DNA of 64,000 nucleotides from Halictus rubicundus (lineage: Eukaryota > Arthropoda > Insecta > Hymenoptera > Halictidae). Below the pieces are notes generated by a model that was not told the origin of the DNA, ran no database searches, and was given only the letters and a program-made list of their open reading frames with translations. The stretch lies in contig NW_027488635.1 of the NCBI RefSeq assembly GCF_050948215.1, positions 62,001-126,000 of the forward strand, in the 5' to 3' direction. Positions within the stretch are counted from its first letter, which is position 1; each line of letters starts with the position of its first letter. This document shows, one piece after another, positions 34,501-45,347 of this stretch. A program made the position numbers and the translations under genes.

Positions 34501-34545
34501 GGTTTAAGAATGTTTTTAACATAAACGTTCTTCTTCTAACTCTAT

Positions 34546-37500
34546 TTATCTATCGTCGGCCGGAGTTAATTTTGTGATGTGGTAATGATTTAAGTCCGAT
34601 TTTCTTTGGCCTATGTCTATTTTATATATCGTATTTGATATTTTTTTTATGATTTTGTATGGTCCAGTTTTGAGTTCGTCCAATTTTTTCCTATTTAGTT
34701 TATTGCCGTTTTCTACATATACCATGTCCCCTTCATTAAATTGGTGTTCTATTCGATTTTTGTCGAATATTTTTTTATTATACTCGTGTGATTTTATTGT
34801 GTTTTGCATTGCCAGGTCTTTGTTTTTAATCCAGTCGATGTTTGTATCTCTTTCCTTCAATTCCTTCGGTAGGATCGCAACATTCATTCCATATAACAGA
34901 TATCTTGGCGCAAACCCAGTAACTGAGTGATTAGTGTCATTATATTTGTTTACGCATTCATGGGCTATTGTTGTCCAACTCGTTTTTGTTTTCGTTTCAT
35001 TTATTTTACACCTGATTTTATTAACTAGAGTTTGGTTTAATCTCTCATTTAAACCGTTTGAGAAAGGTGTGTTAAGTGCCGTGAAAACTATTTGTATTTG
35101 TTTTTCATTCAAAAAGTCTTTGAACTCTCTTGAGTTGATTCCTGGATACTGGTCTGTAAGTAGTAGTCCTATGTTGTCTGTTTTTGTTACAGTTGAAATT
35201 AGTTTTTTGTAATCGGTTGCGTTTTGCGTTTTGGATGTTTGAATAAATGCGAATCTCGTGAAGTGATCCACCAATAGGTGTAGGTATTTCTTTGTCGATC
35301 GCGTGCCTCCAAAACCTCCTATCGTTTCAATGGACATTATTTCGAATGGTTTCTTGGCTGGGCCCAGATGCGACATTAACCCTATTTTCTCTTGGCCTCT
35401 TGATTTATTTTTTTTGCAAATATCACAATTTTTACATGTTCTTTGTATGTTTTTACTTAAATTTTTAGCTGTGTAAAAAGGACTGATTGCACTTTGTAGT
35501 TGTTTAATCCCTATATGACACATACGTCTGTGTATTTCATTTAAAAGTTTTATACTAAAGTCTTCTGATAAGACTATTTTTTCCTTTTTTTTATTTTTTT
35601 TAAAGTATATTTTATGCCTTTGTATAAACTTGGTTGTATTCTCTTGTATGTCCCTATTGTTTTTTTGGTCATTGCAGATTTCCTCCAGTGTTATAAGGTT
35701 CACCGTTTTTAATTCTGTTTCATTGTTATCGCTAGGTTCTAGTACCGGATTTCTGCTTAAGCAGTCTGCCTCTATGTTTGTTTTCCCTGGCGAATATTTA
35801 ATTTGGAAGTTATATTGTGATAGGAAGTAGGTTAAATCTCCTAATTCTTCGTCCGTTCTAGACTTTATATTCAAGTTTTCCAGTGGTTTGTGGTCTGAAT
35901 AGACTGTGAACGACCTCCCCATCAGCCAGTACTGCCAATATTTAACCGCTTCCTTAATCGCCAGGCATTCTAAATAGATTGCTTTTTTTTTCTTCTGTGC
36001 TGCATTTAATTTTTTTGAAAAGTAAGCCACCGGTTTTTCTTTTCCATTTGGTTGTATTTGTTTTAAAATCGCTGCGATACCCTTCAACGAAGCATCCGTA
36101 TATATATTGATTGGGAGTTCTTGATCATAAATTTCTAGGATTGGTTGTGAACATAGTATCCTTTTGATTTTTTTGAACGTTTCCTCACATTCCTCCGACC
36201 AAATGAACTTTTGGTTTTTTCTTAATAAATTATGTAGCGGGTCTAATATGATTGCGCTATTTGGTATGTACTCGTGGTAGAAATTTATTTTCCCCAAAAA
36301 TTGTCTAATGTTTTTTTGCGTGGTCGGTGTAGGAAATTCTTTTATTGCTACTAAATTATCATTTACCGGTTTTACTGAATTATCCTCTATTATATGGCCT
36401 AGATATTTTACTGATTTAGCAGCAAATGTACATTTTGTGAACTTTAGCCTGAACCCTTCCTTTTCTATCGCTTTTAATAACTTTGTTAGGTGTGTAATAT
36501 GTTCGTTAAAAGATCTTGAGAATACCAGAATATCGTCTATGTAGTTGATCGCGAAGTTATTCAATTCATACCTCCTTAATATATTACTTAGTATTCTTTG
36601 GAAGGTCGCGGGTGATGTCTTCAGTCCAAAGGGTAAGCACGTCCACTGGAAATGTCCTTCCTGTGTGATGAATCCTGTCTTTCTTCTATCCTCAACTCGA
36701 AGGGGAATTGCCCAGAAAGCCGAATTTATGTCTAGTGTCGAAAAATACCTGCAGTTTCTTGTCTTTGTTATTAGGTCGTCGATTGATGGAAATGGTTGTG
36801 CCTGAGGAACCACTATTTTATTTAAATCTCTGAAATCTATGCAGAGTCTCGATTTCTTGTTTTCCTCTCTTTTAAAAGCCAAGGTAACTGGGGCCGCGAA
36901 TGGGCTGTATGATTCCTCTATCAACTTCTTTTCCATTAGCTTCGCTATCTGTTCTTCTATCTCTTTCCTATCTGCTATTGTACATTTATATGGCTTTTTA
37001 TTGCAATATCGGTCCACTAGAAGGTCTATTCTTGCTTCGTATTTTGACACCGTACCTACATCATATTTGTCTCTTGCGAAAATCGATTTGTATTCTTTTA
37101 TTAGTTTATCGATTTCCGATCTTTCATAAGGATCCAAGTGGTCTATTCTCATACTAAAGTCTTCTTGTTTCACGTATTCATTGAAGTTTACCATATTTCT
37201 AGTATTACCTTCATTCTCCTTGTCTGTAGGGACTTTCCCTACTTTCAGGTCTCTTTCCTCCGTTTTTTGATGAATATTTGCATTTTCATCTTGAATTAAT
37301 TTAAAAGTTTGTATCAAGTCCAACCCAATTAATAGGTCATGTTTAAAGTCTTCTCCGTCCATAATATATATGCTTACTTGTTTTTCTATTTCGTAGATTT
37401 TTATGTTTATTGTTGTCAAGCCTATCGTTTTCTTCACCCCATTAATCGTATGTATGTTTGTTGCATTTGGACTTGTTCGTCCTCCTTTGATTCTTAATAA

Positions 37501-37602
37501 TCTTGAATTTATTAGAGAGACGTTCGAACCAGAGTCATAGGTTCCATATATATCCATTTTGCTGTTTAGTGTGAGCTTGACTTTGATTAATGGTGTAATC
37601 AC
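34546..37602 (-). CDS. pol: Gypsy element 2 pol: protease, RT-RNase H and integrase
   Basis: An uninterrupted 1018-codon frame. Protease active site YDSGSNVSLI is near residue 22, RT NYIDDILVFSRS near 351, RNase H YTDASLKGI near 502 and the integrase zinc region HRRMCHIG...CKNCDICK at about 690-730. The second and third integrase acidic residues are present (LLTDQYPG, GLNERLNQTL). The first, usually Asp, is Glu here (MSIETIGGF). The frame overlaps the preceding gag frame by four bases at 37599-37602, suggesting translation by reinitiation or frameshift. Identical LTRs and an open frame point to a very recent insertion. Confidence 0.9.
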   Translation of the reverse strand: MITPLIKVKLTLNSKMDIYGTYDSGSNVSLINSRLLRIKGGRTSPNATNIHTINGVKKTIGLTTINIKIYEIEKQVSIYIMDGEDFKHDLLIGLDLIQTFKLIQDENANIHQKTEERDLKVGKVPTDKENEGNTRNMVNFNEYVKQEDFSMRIDHLDPYERSEIDKLIKEYKSIFARDKYDVGTVSKYEARIDLLVDRYCNKKPYKCTIADRKEIEEQIAKLMEKKLIEESYSPFAAPVTLAFKREENKKSRLCIDFRDLNKIVVPQAQPFPSIDDLITKTRNCRYFSTLDINSAFWAIPLRVEDRRKTGFITQEGHFQWTCLPFGLKTSPATFQRILSNILRRYELNNFAINYIDDILVFSRSFNEHITHLTKLLKAIEKEGFRLKFTKCTFAAKSVKYLGHIIEDNSVKPVNDNLVAIKEFPTPTTQKNIRQFLGKINFYHEYIPNSAIILDPLHNLLRKNQKFIWSEECEETFKKIKRILCSQPILEIYDQELPINIYTDASLKGIAAILKQIQPNGKEKPVAYFSKKLNAAQKKKKAIYLECLAIKEAVKYWQYWLMGRSFTVYSDHKPLENLNIKSRTDEELGDLTYFLSQYNFQIKYSPGKTNIEADCLSRNPVLEPSDNNETELKTVNLITLEEICNDQKNNRDIQENTTKFIQRHKIYFKKNKKKEKIVLSEDFSIKLLNEIHRRMCHIGIKQLQSAISPFYTAKNLSKNIQRTCKNCDICKKNKSRGQEKIGLMSHLGPAKKPFEIMSIETIGGFGGTRSTKKYLHLLVDHFTRFAFIQTSKTQNATDYKKLISTVTKTDNIGLLLTDQYPGINSREFKDFLNEKQIQIVFTALNTPFSNGLNERLNQTLVNKIRCKINETKTKTSWTTIAHECVNKYNDTNHSVTGFAPRYLLYGMNVAILPKELKERDTNIDWIKNKDLAMQNTIKSHEYNKKIFDKNRIEHQFNEGDMVYVENGNKLNRKKLDELKTGPYKIIKKISNTIYKIDIGQRKSDLNHYHITKLTPADDR

Positions 37603-37886
37603 TCGTTTTTTTGGTTTGTTTCATCTAATTCAATGTCTAGTAATGCGTTGTTTTCTCTCCTTATCGCTCTTTTATTCACGTTCTTATCCTCTCTGAACCA
37701 ACATGTTCCCTCCGAGTGGTAACGTGTGCCTTTATTCAATTTCTCACATATTCTACATGGATCTTGATTTTCATATTTAGTATTGTTTCTTCTGCTTGTT
37801 GTGTATTTTTGTTTCGGGTGGTTCTTTCTGTTTACCATGTGTTCGTATTTGTTGATTTCATTAAACAGATCTTTTGTATTCTTCAT
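37599..37886 (-). pseudogene. gag: Gypsy element 2 gag, nucleocapsid part
   Basis: This frame carries a Cys-His zinc motif, CRICEKLNKGTRYHSEGTC, in a basic context and ends overlapping pol by four bases. It lies in a different frame from the capsid part upstream, which stops at about 37898. Either gag is broken here or a frameshift is used. A defect is more likely because a stop precedes the switch. Confidence 0.7.
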
Positions 37887-37897
37887 TGCTTGTCTAT

Positions 37898-38488
37898 CTA
37901 TTTGTTTAGTATATATTCCGGTAAGCCATTTGCAATTATATATACCATCGTAGTTGTATCAATTGATCTGTTCATGTCCAGCAAGAGTTTCTCTTTTTTT
38001 ATGGCATAATCTAACAATGATCCATATTTATATTCGAATGTTAGTGCATACGTTATTTGATTCCAACCTTTGTTGGCAAATATATCACCGAATTCCGTTT
38101 TCCATGCTGACCAGTTTGAGTTTACCGTAAATTTGATGATCATAGAATTATACCAATCTATGCTAGAATTATCCATGAACAGTCTGAGTATTTCGATCTT
38201 TCTTTCATCCGTTGTTACATTGAAGCGTGTACATTCTTTCTCAAAAGTTTCCATCCACTCGTTGGCGTTGGGATGTTTGCTTGTGAATTTTTCGATCGCG
38301 AAGTTTTCTGTAATGTACCGTAAGCTATGCTGTTCGTTCTTCCATTTATTTTCCCCTGTATTTTCTGCATTTTTATGTGCGGCCATCTCTTCTTCCTCAA
38401 TTCTTTCCAGATATTGGTTTCCGAATAATAAGTTGCCGTCTTCGTCCAAATACGTCTCCTTAAGTTCTTTTGTCATCGTGATCCACAC
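37898..38488 (-). pseudogene. gag: Gypsy element 2 gag, capsid part
   Basis: The 196-codon frame has the pattern of an insect Gypsy capsid (SIDWYNSMIIKF, FGDIFANKGW, IIANGLPEYI). The likely N-terminal part lies upstream in another frame at about 38473-38700, starting MEKLRFEF and containing PAYNIIKNSL, and overlaps this frame. A further frameshift therefore splits gag. No env frame follows pol. Confidence 0.65.
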
Positions 38489-38757
38489 TCTTCTTTTTTG
38501 GTATCTTTTTTTAGACTATTTTTTATTATGTTGTACGCCGGCGTTTTTCTAATTTCTGTGTGGTAGCTAATCGATTGTAGCTCCATCGGTATTGCATACT
38601 TCTCATCGTCACGTGTTGATATTGAGGTTATGCTGTATACGTTCGACTTTTCATCATTTGCGGGTAGCAGTGTGAACTCGAAACGGAGTTTTTCCATCTT
38701 CTTTTTCTCTTTTTCCTCCTTTTCCTTTTTGATAATAACTGGAAATGTCGTTTTATA

Positions 38758-39055
38758 AGGGATCCACTGCTGGTAGAGGATGAATAACAAACATGCGTTG
38801 CTCTGTAAATCAAAGGTTTTATATTTTTTTTGTTTAGCGCTAATTTCCATGTACAATATTTACAAAAATCCTACCTGTAAATCAAAGAAACGACATTTAA
38901 TGTTATTAATCGCAATGATATAATTTTATAAGATTTCCTATCCGTGTGTCACTCTTTTCTACTGCGTTTCTTCTACTGCCGTGTGCGGCGCCACTCATCC
39001 CTGACGCTCAGCACGATCAGTGGTCCAAACCACTAAAGTAACTATATAGTTACTT
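38758..39055 (-). repeat. 5' LTR of Gypsy element 2
   Basis: Matches 34186-34484 throughout except for the length of one T run. No primer binding site beginning TGG was recognised just inside it (sequence TATAAAACGACATTTCC on the minus strand). Confidence 0.9.
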
Positions 39056-39521
39056 TATATATATTTGAAAATAGGAAAGAGACAAAACAATTGTACACAA
39101 CGCGATTGACCGCACCTCGCAGGTCAAAACTCAACGCAACACTCTGTTCTCTTAACTCTGACCGCAACTCGCAGGCCGAAGTTCTCTCACGTGCGCTTTT
39201 CTCTCGACTGCCTCGTCTTCGTTAAAAGAAAACGCGTCAAGCTCGCACTCTACGCACACACGCACATACACACAAACACACACATACAGTTCCTTAAAGC
39301 TAAACAGTCTAATGCTCTATCTTAACCTAAACAGTCCAATGCTGTATCTTAACCTAAACAGTCCAATGCTGTATCTTAATCTAAACAGTCCAATGCTGTA
39401 TCTTAATCTAAACAGTCGAAGAGTATCGGTCCTCGACGGCGCCCAAATCACTCGACAGGGTGTCGTTTTCGTCTCGACGTTTGGACACGATCCCCATGCC
39501 CGACATCCGACACCACAATAG

Positions 39522-41520
39522 TATTCGCCAAGGTTCTGTTTTTCAAATAAACAGCGGTTTTGACTACCTCTGGCCAAAATCTGTTGTGTATCTTAGCATC
39601 AGCCAATAGACATCTTGCCGTATCCATTACTGACCTATTGTATCTCTCCGCAGTTCCGTTCAATTCATGAACGTACGGAGGACACGGTTCAATATACATT
39701 CCCTTTTCTTTGGCAAAATTGTATATTTCTTTATTTAAGAATTCTCTACCGTTATCGCATCTTAACCTTTTTGTTTTTTTTCCTGTTAGAGTTTCAAGTT
39801 GATTAATATATGTTACAAGACAATCATAAACTTCATTTTTTTCTTTAATCGTATACACTTTTCCAACTTTACTATAATCATCTATCAAAACCAAGAAATA
39901 TTTTTCACCCATAAAACCTACTGTACTGTGTGGTCCATTTAGATCTGCGTGTATAATTTCAGCTATATCTTTTGCTCTAGTTCTATTATTTTCAAACCTT
40001 ACATTATGCATTTTATTTTGTACACAGGTACCACATTTTAAGTATTCACCCTCTAGTTTATCTGGCAAACCAAGAACTAAGTTATTTTTAGTCAAAATGT
40101 CTAAATACTTGAAGTTTACGTGACCTAGGATTCTATGATATTTTTCTTTCAATGTCATAGTTATACTCTCTGTTACATATGTCTGTTTTTTATCAACAAA
40201 ACTACTTATTCTGTATAAATTATTCACTTTATTTGCAACTGCCACTAAATTATTTTCTTTATTATAAATCTTTGAGGTATTTCCAATTGATACTATTTTA
40301 TTTTTATCGGCAATTTTTCCAAAACTCATCAAATTTCCACTCATTTCTTTTACATAGAATACATCTTGTAGTTTTACTTCTACCTCGTTATCATTTGTTG
40401 TAAATTTTGTTATTATGTCACCTACTTTAGTTGCCTTTAACGTTCTACCGTCCCCTATTTTAACATTAATGGGATTTTCTAGCCTACTAGATTTAACAAA
40501 GTATCTGTCATCATTTATTATATGATCTGTGCAACCACTGTCAAGTACCCACTCTAACCTATTTTCACAATTGTTTACTTCAATATTACAACCTACCCTA
40601 TTGACCACCTCCGTAGCAAACGTGAGTTTTTCTTGATCCGCATTTTGTCGGTGTTGATGTGGATATTGTTGCCAATGACCGCCACGTCCTGGTTGATATG
40701 TGCCTCGGCCTCTGCTGTAGTTTCCTGTGTTACCACCATATCGATGCTGTTGTGTGTGAGGCGGATAGCGCGCGCCTCCTCGCACGTACTGCTGTCCTCT
40801 TCCTCTAGCACCTCTCCACGAGGTTCCCGCGCTGCTTTGGCTCGTACATTCGAATTGAACATGTCCGGGTTTTCCACACTTATAACATGTTCTTTCCTTT
40901 TTCGTCTCTGTTTTGAACACATTTGAATTTCCGGTTTTGTTCTTCGTATTTACATTTTCTTCTTTTTCCTTGTCCTCATACATTTTAATTTTATTCATTA
41001 CAAACTCAACAGTTTGATCTTCTTCTTTCAATACATCAATCAAATCTCCGATATGACTTAGCGAGATTGGTAGCGTTCTCAGTAAATAATTTAACTTTTC
41101 CTTTTCACTCACTTTAGCACCAGCATTTTTCAATTCAATGATCAGTTTTTCAAAGTCACCGTAAAATTCACTCGTTTCAGTATAATCTTTCAATTTTAAT
41201 TTTTCCAACTTGTTTCTTACACATATCTGCAATGCAGTAGATTCACGTAAATACACCTTATCTAATTTCTTGATTATTCCGTAACTTGTATCCTCTTCAT
41301 CGATGAGTTCCATTTGTCTGTTCGATAAAGCACTGTACATATAGTTCATTGCTTTCAAGTCAGCTTCATTCCACAAGGCTTCATTTTCTGTTTCATTTCT
41401 TTCTCGCTGAATAACTTTTTCACATTTCTTCAATTTTAGAAATATTGTTATTCTTTTCTTCCACGTGCTGTAGCCGTTGCCATCGAATACCGGTAGCTTC
41501 ATTCTGAATTCGTCGGCCAT
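39522..41520 (-). pseudogene. Copia gag, protease and integrase (5' half)
   Basis: The frame is open from about 41679. The natural start is probably the Met at 41520 (MADEFRMKLPVFDG), where Copia-type gag homology begins. It has a CCHC knuckle CYKCGKPGHVQFEC, protease VLDSGCTDHI, the pre-integrase HRILGHVN with CGTCVQNK, and integrase acidic motifs HADLNGP, RCDNGREF and LNGTAERYNR. The frame runs into the Gypsy LTR at 39517 and is cut from its RT half at 29338. The element was apparently intact until the Gypsy landed. Confidence 0.9.
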
Positions 41521-41738
41521 ATTTTCTTGTAACTTTTCACTTTCGTATTTTTCAAATATCACTCTTTTTAGAATTATTAATTTTGCTGCTATTCGCCTAA
41601 ATCTTCTTCTTAGTTTTTCCACGTTTATTTCTACTTTACTGCTTGATTCACTTTTCATACCACAGCCACGTGTTCCCATAACCTCTTAGTCATGCTTCTC
41701 GACCTTTCTTCCATAGGACGGATTTTCTTGCCAACCAC

Positions 41739-41750
41739 GCTCTGCTACCA
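41739..41750 (-). promoter_or_regulatory. Copia primer binding site (initiator tRNA-Met)
   Basis: Directly after the 5' LTR (minus strand) comes TGGTAGCAGAGC, complementary to the 3' end of metazoan initiator tRNA-Met (GCTCTGCTACCA). Copia-type elements commonly use this tRNA. Confidence 0.85.
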
Positions 41751-41996
41751 TGTTTAGATGTGAAGTTGGACCGTAGGAATCCGTCAAACACTGTGATTTG
41801 TATTTATAATACCCAAATTATTTATTATACCATTACAACTAACGCACTCGCTTTCATACCACGTTATACCTTTTCTCATACCTCTCGCCAGTGGGCGCAT
41901 GCGTTGAGACGACTCTTTCGTCTCCACTCCGTCCAGTGTCTCTCCACTCTCTATTGTTACACACGTACACGGGTTAAATTTACTGATTTCCCAACA
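41751..41996 (-). repeat. Copia 5' LTR
   Basis: It differs from 27022-27267 at two neighbouring positions near 41880 and is otherwise identical by eye. GTAAC follows at 41997-42001. Confidence 0.9.
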
Positions 41997-44010
41997 GTAA
42001 CGACCGGTAGTTGAAATCCTAGCTTAAACAGATTTTCCAATAATAGTGTTCTTTGGGTACGGTTATGACAGCTTATTACGGTTATCTCTAAAGAGATGAA
42101 GGAAATAGAATTTACCTTTATACAACCCTTGGTTTTTTATAATCGTGGAAGTATTGATCAAGTATTGGAAGTGGTAGCATTTTTGGCGTTTTTGAGGCGT
42201 TTTTCTCAATGCCCAAAACCAATTTCTCAATGTTAGTGTGTACATTGAGGTTAGGACAAAAGCAAGCACAGCCTACAAAAGCAGTGTCCGGGCTCTTACT
42301 GCCGTCCGTAAATATAGAAAAGGCTGAGGAATCCTTCAAAAGTCCATTAATTTTCTGGGCGGGGTCTGCAGCTTTTTTGAGTTCCAATCCAAACTCGTAG
42401 TTAAAAGGAATAGAAGTAAATAGCGTTGCGAAGTCGTGATATTAAAGTGAACATTGGAATCTATCATGTTAAACGAATCTGAGAAGGACAAAGCACTTGA
42501 AAGTAAGATGCAGTTGGGGCTAACATTTTTTCTGTTTTTTAATTGTGGCACAGTAATCTTGAATGGCTTGAAGACAAAAGGAGCTTTTATTAGATAAGGT
42601 TTTTTATTAGATCAGAAAAATAAGTTTAGATTCAGCCATTAAAATATTAGTGGGGGTACTCCTACGATAACCTAGGGCCAATCTTATTGCGGAAAATTGC
42701 AATTTTTTGAGCTTATCGCACAAGCTTAATCTCTTTGGAAAGTAAATGAAAATACCATAATCAAGAAACAAGATCAGAGCCCCACCATGTGCCACGAAGA
42801 AATTTAATTAGATTGAGAGCAGCTAAACACCTCTTAATTACCATTTGGATTTGGAAGGTGAAGGACATGTTATAGTCATAAATGATACCCAGAAAGCGCG
42901 CTGTTTTTTTTTGTTATTAAAGTGCAGAAGGACAGTTTTGTTGGGAGAAAGGTCTAAACCCAGATCAGAAAGATGTGATTTAATTACTTGGATAGTGTTC
43001 TCAATAACATTTATGCCACTACTAGTAGATTCGAATTCATGAAAAACAGCAATATGATCTGCAAATTGAGAGACAGTAACACAGCTCATTACATTATCGG
43101 TGATATTGGCAACATAAATGATATATAGCAAAGGGCTAAGAACGCCGCCCTGAGGGGCGCCCCTACAGACAACTCTGTTCGTATCTCCAGAAAGAGTAGA
43201 GAACACAAATTTTTCATGAGTTAAGAACTTGATAAATTTTAGGATATTAAGTGAGCAGCCAATATAAGCAAGTTTTGAAAGAAGAATACCAACACAAACA
43301 TTATTAAAAGCTCCATGAACATCTAGAAACGCAGCTAACACCTCCTTTCTTTCGGCAATCCTGAGAGTCAAGTTAGCCAAATTATCGAGACAAGATCTGC
43401 CACATCTGAAGCCGTGTTGGCTGCGAGGAAGCAGATTGTTACTTTGAATCCACCATTGAATTCTGTTTTTTATAAGTGTTTCAAAAAGTTTGCACAAGCA
43501 GGAGGTAAGGGAGATCGGGCGAAGGCTCACATCATCCGATTTACCAATGAAGTGTGCGAAGGACCACTTCCAACTGATTGGATAATCATTCGACGAAAAC
43601 ATTTCATTAAACATACCAAGCAGAAGAACTTTATATTTATCCGGTAGTGTTTTTAGGATCTCAAAATCAATACCATCCATTCCAGGCGCTAAAGATATTT
43701 TTTTAGCCAGGGCAGTATTGAACTCAGTTAAACTGAATTGAGAATCGAAAAAGGGATTAGCTTGACAAGAAGGAAACCAGTGGGAGTCTGTTTGGGCCCA
43801 AGGGGGACTAATCTTTTCGAGAGCTGCTTCAATTTTATTAACGCTATCAGGGTGGTCCAACGAGAGATGATTTTAACCCATTTATTTTGAAGGATCCTGC
43901 ACTCTTTCCAGACGTATCTAGGATCTGTATGTAAGTTAATACTTTCAGCAAAACGTCTAAAACACTCCCTCTTCTTTGTTCTGAAGGTTTTGAATAGTGT
44001 TGCGAACGGT
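41997..44010 (-). pseudogene. Non-LTR retrotransposon body: degraded RT and RNase H
   Basis: The RT core lies in 42838-43860 (LRPISLTSCLCKLFETLI, SQHGFRCGRSCLDNL, CRGAPQGGVLSPLLYIIYV). The catalytic FADD motif reads FADHIAVF (about 43045-43068), so the second Asp is lost. An RNase H fragment with FTDGSKS lies in another frame at 42118-42387, and an upstream piece in a third frame reaches about 44010. RNase H after the RT suggests the I/R1/LOA-like group, but the clade is not assigned. No 5' end, endonuclease or ORF1 is visible, so the copy is 5' truncated. Its 3' end is at 26791-27021. Confidence 0.8.
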
Positions 44011-44094
44011 AACTAATGGCGCTGGTTTGTATGAAAAACGTTCTAAAAGTGCGTAACAATAAATTTAATGAAAAACAACTGAGAACGTACAAAG

Positions 44095-44320
44095 TTCAAT
44101 GCCAAGTTCTAGGCAAAGGTTATAAGGTTTAAGTCCGTACAAAAGTTAAAATGTTCTAAACCTATTGAAGGTTCGTAGCGTTCTAGCTAGTGTTAAAATG
44201 TTCTTAAACTATTGAAGGTTCGTAGCATTCTATGCCAAGTTCTAGGCAAAGGTTATGAGGTTTAAGTCCGTACAAAAGTCAAAATGTTCTAAACCTAATG
44301 AAAAATTGTACCGTTCTGAC
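44095..44320. repeat. Direct duplication of about 85-130 bp
   Basis: The block with GCCAAGTTCTAGGCAAAGG and TTTAAGTCCGTACAAAAGT occurs at about 44100-44165 and again at about 44232-44300. The intervening GAAGGTTCGTAGC motif is also doubled. Nothing coding. Confidence 0.7.
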
Positions 44321-44339
44321 TCCTAGTTCTTCTGGAATT

Positions 44340-44770
44340 CCTTACCAAAGCTCGGGAAGAGATAATTTCTTTGGTAGGGATAACCAGGGGACGAATCACC
44401 AGTTTGGGGCGTAATCCAAAAACTGTGCAACGCCTACTGACTCCGTGGTTTCATTTTCTCACGGAGCCTCGGAAGATGCTGTCACAAAGATTCCTTGTTT
44501 CAAGGATCTTTCCCCGAAACTGGTGTCGCCTTTCCGCTGAGTGTGGGCCTGCGATGCGTCAATTGTCATTAAGTGGGGTACGGCTGGTCTGTTTTCCCAT
44601 TTCGAAACAGGACAGTTAACTTTCAGCCGTACCCAAGTCCGTAATAAATTCTTAGGGTCAAGCATACCACTAAAGAACTCAAAAACGACAGTGTTCCACT
44701 CAATCGCAGCGCAGACCCAGACACGATGTCTAGACAATTCTAGACATGACGCCCACCTTGAACTATTAAG
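44340..44770 (-). repeat. Dispersed repeat family A, right-end fragment, inverted
   Basis: This is the reverse complement of the 2410-2582 and 2926-3090 part of copy 1. It includes GTCTAGACAATTCTAGAC near 44730 and the GGAAAGATCCTTG region near 44500. It shows the site at which the 2583-2921 LTR inserted in copy 1. Confidence 0.65.
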
Positions 44771-44815
44771 GGGGCCGGCAGGCATTTTGCCTTGACTGTC
44801 ATGCTATCTTACGCT

Positions 44816-45347
44816 GTGCCTTTTTTTCTAGATATTTTACGTCTTAAATAAGTAAGTAATCAATTAAAAATGCATACCACCGTGTTTGTACATGTCTTTG
44901 CTACGTCTGTCCAGAGCCTTTTTTTCGATACGAACACTAAACCTCTCGAAATTAAAAGAATCTCTCTGCGGCAGCCACTTTGTGACGTCATAAAGCGAGA
45001 AAGCGAGTTTCAGAAAGCGAGTTTTCTGCCGAATATTACAAATTACTCCACGATGAGGTAGAAATTCGCAATTTGGGCAGACGTAGATTGGACTTTTAGG
45101 AAACACAAGTGACCACTTTTAAACTGCTCATTGCAATATTGAAGCGTCAATTTGTCAAGATTTTGACCCTTGCAAGTTCATATACATTTATTGCAGAGAG
45201 ATTCTCTTAATTTCGAGAGATTTAGTGTTCGTATCGAAAAAAAGGTTCTGGACAGACATAGCAAAGACATGTACAAACACGGTGGTATGCATTTTTAATT
45301 GATTACTTACTTATTTAAGACGTAAAATGTCTAGAAAAAAAACGCAC
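44816..45347. repeat. MITE with about 155-bp terminal inverted repeats
   Basis: Left arm 44816-44970 pairs with right arm 45193-45347 (starting GTGCCTTTTTTTCTAGA on one strand and GTGCGTTTTTTTTCTAGA on the other). The interior (about 45028-45180) matches the tandem repeat at 46119-46497. No coding sequence. Target duplication is not clear. Confidence 0.75.

Larger units (their letters stand above)
34186..39055 (-). mobile_element. Ty3/Gypsy element 2, innermost and youngest insertion
   Basis: LTRs at 34186-34484 and 38758-39055 are identical by eye except for one T in a homopolymer. The flanking duplication is TATA (34182-34185 and 39056-39059). LTR ends are AAGTAACT and GATCCCT on the sense strand, unlike the TG...CA ends of other LTRs here. 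TATA-targeting with AGT-like ends resembles insect errantivirus-type Gypsy elements, but no env gene is present. The total length is 4870 bp. Confidence 0.95.
29343..39517 (-). mobile_element. Ty3/Gypsy element 1, nested in Copia and itself interrupted
   Basis: The element lies between ATAG at 29339-29342 and 39518-39521, inside the Copia integrase-RT junction. LTR ends are TGTGG and CCACA. Without the inner element (34186-39055) it is about 5.3 kb. It encodes one gag-pol frame and uses a tRNA-Pro primer site. I count about two substitutions between its LTRs outside a TA tract, so it is young. One nonsense codon is seen in the integrase. Confidence 0.95.
34096..39517 (-). repeat. 5' LTR of Gypsy element 1, split by Gypsy element 2
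   Basis: The LTR is present in two parts, 34096-34185 and 39056-39517. They rejoin inside a TA tract when the inner element and one TATA are removed. Apart from the TA tract it differs from the 3' LTR at about two positions (for example near 39118 and 39163). Confidence 0.9.
27022..41996 (-). mobile_element. Ty1/Copia retrotransposon, full length, split by a Gypsy element
   Basis: Its 246-bp LTRs (27022-27267 and 41751-41996) start TGTTTAGATG and end TTCCCAACA. The target duplication GTAAC is at 27017-27021 and 41997-42001. Without the Gypsy insertion and its extra ATAG the element is about 4.8 kb, normal for Copia. I count two substitutions between the LTRs. Coding order on the minus strand is gag, protease, integrase, reverse transcriptase and RNase H, the Copia order. 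Confidence 0.95.
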
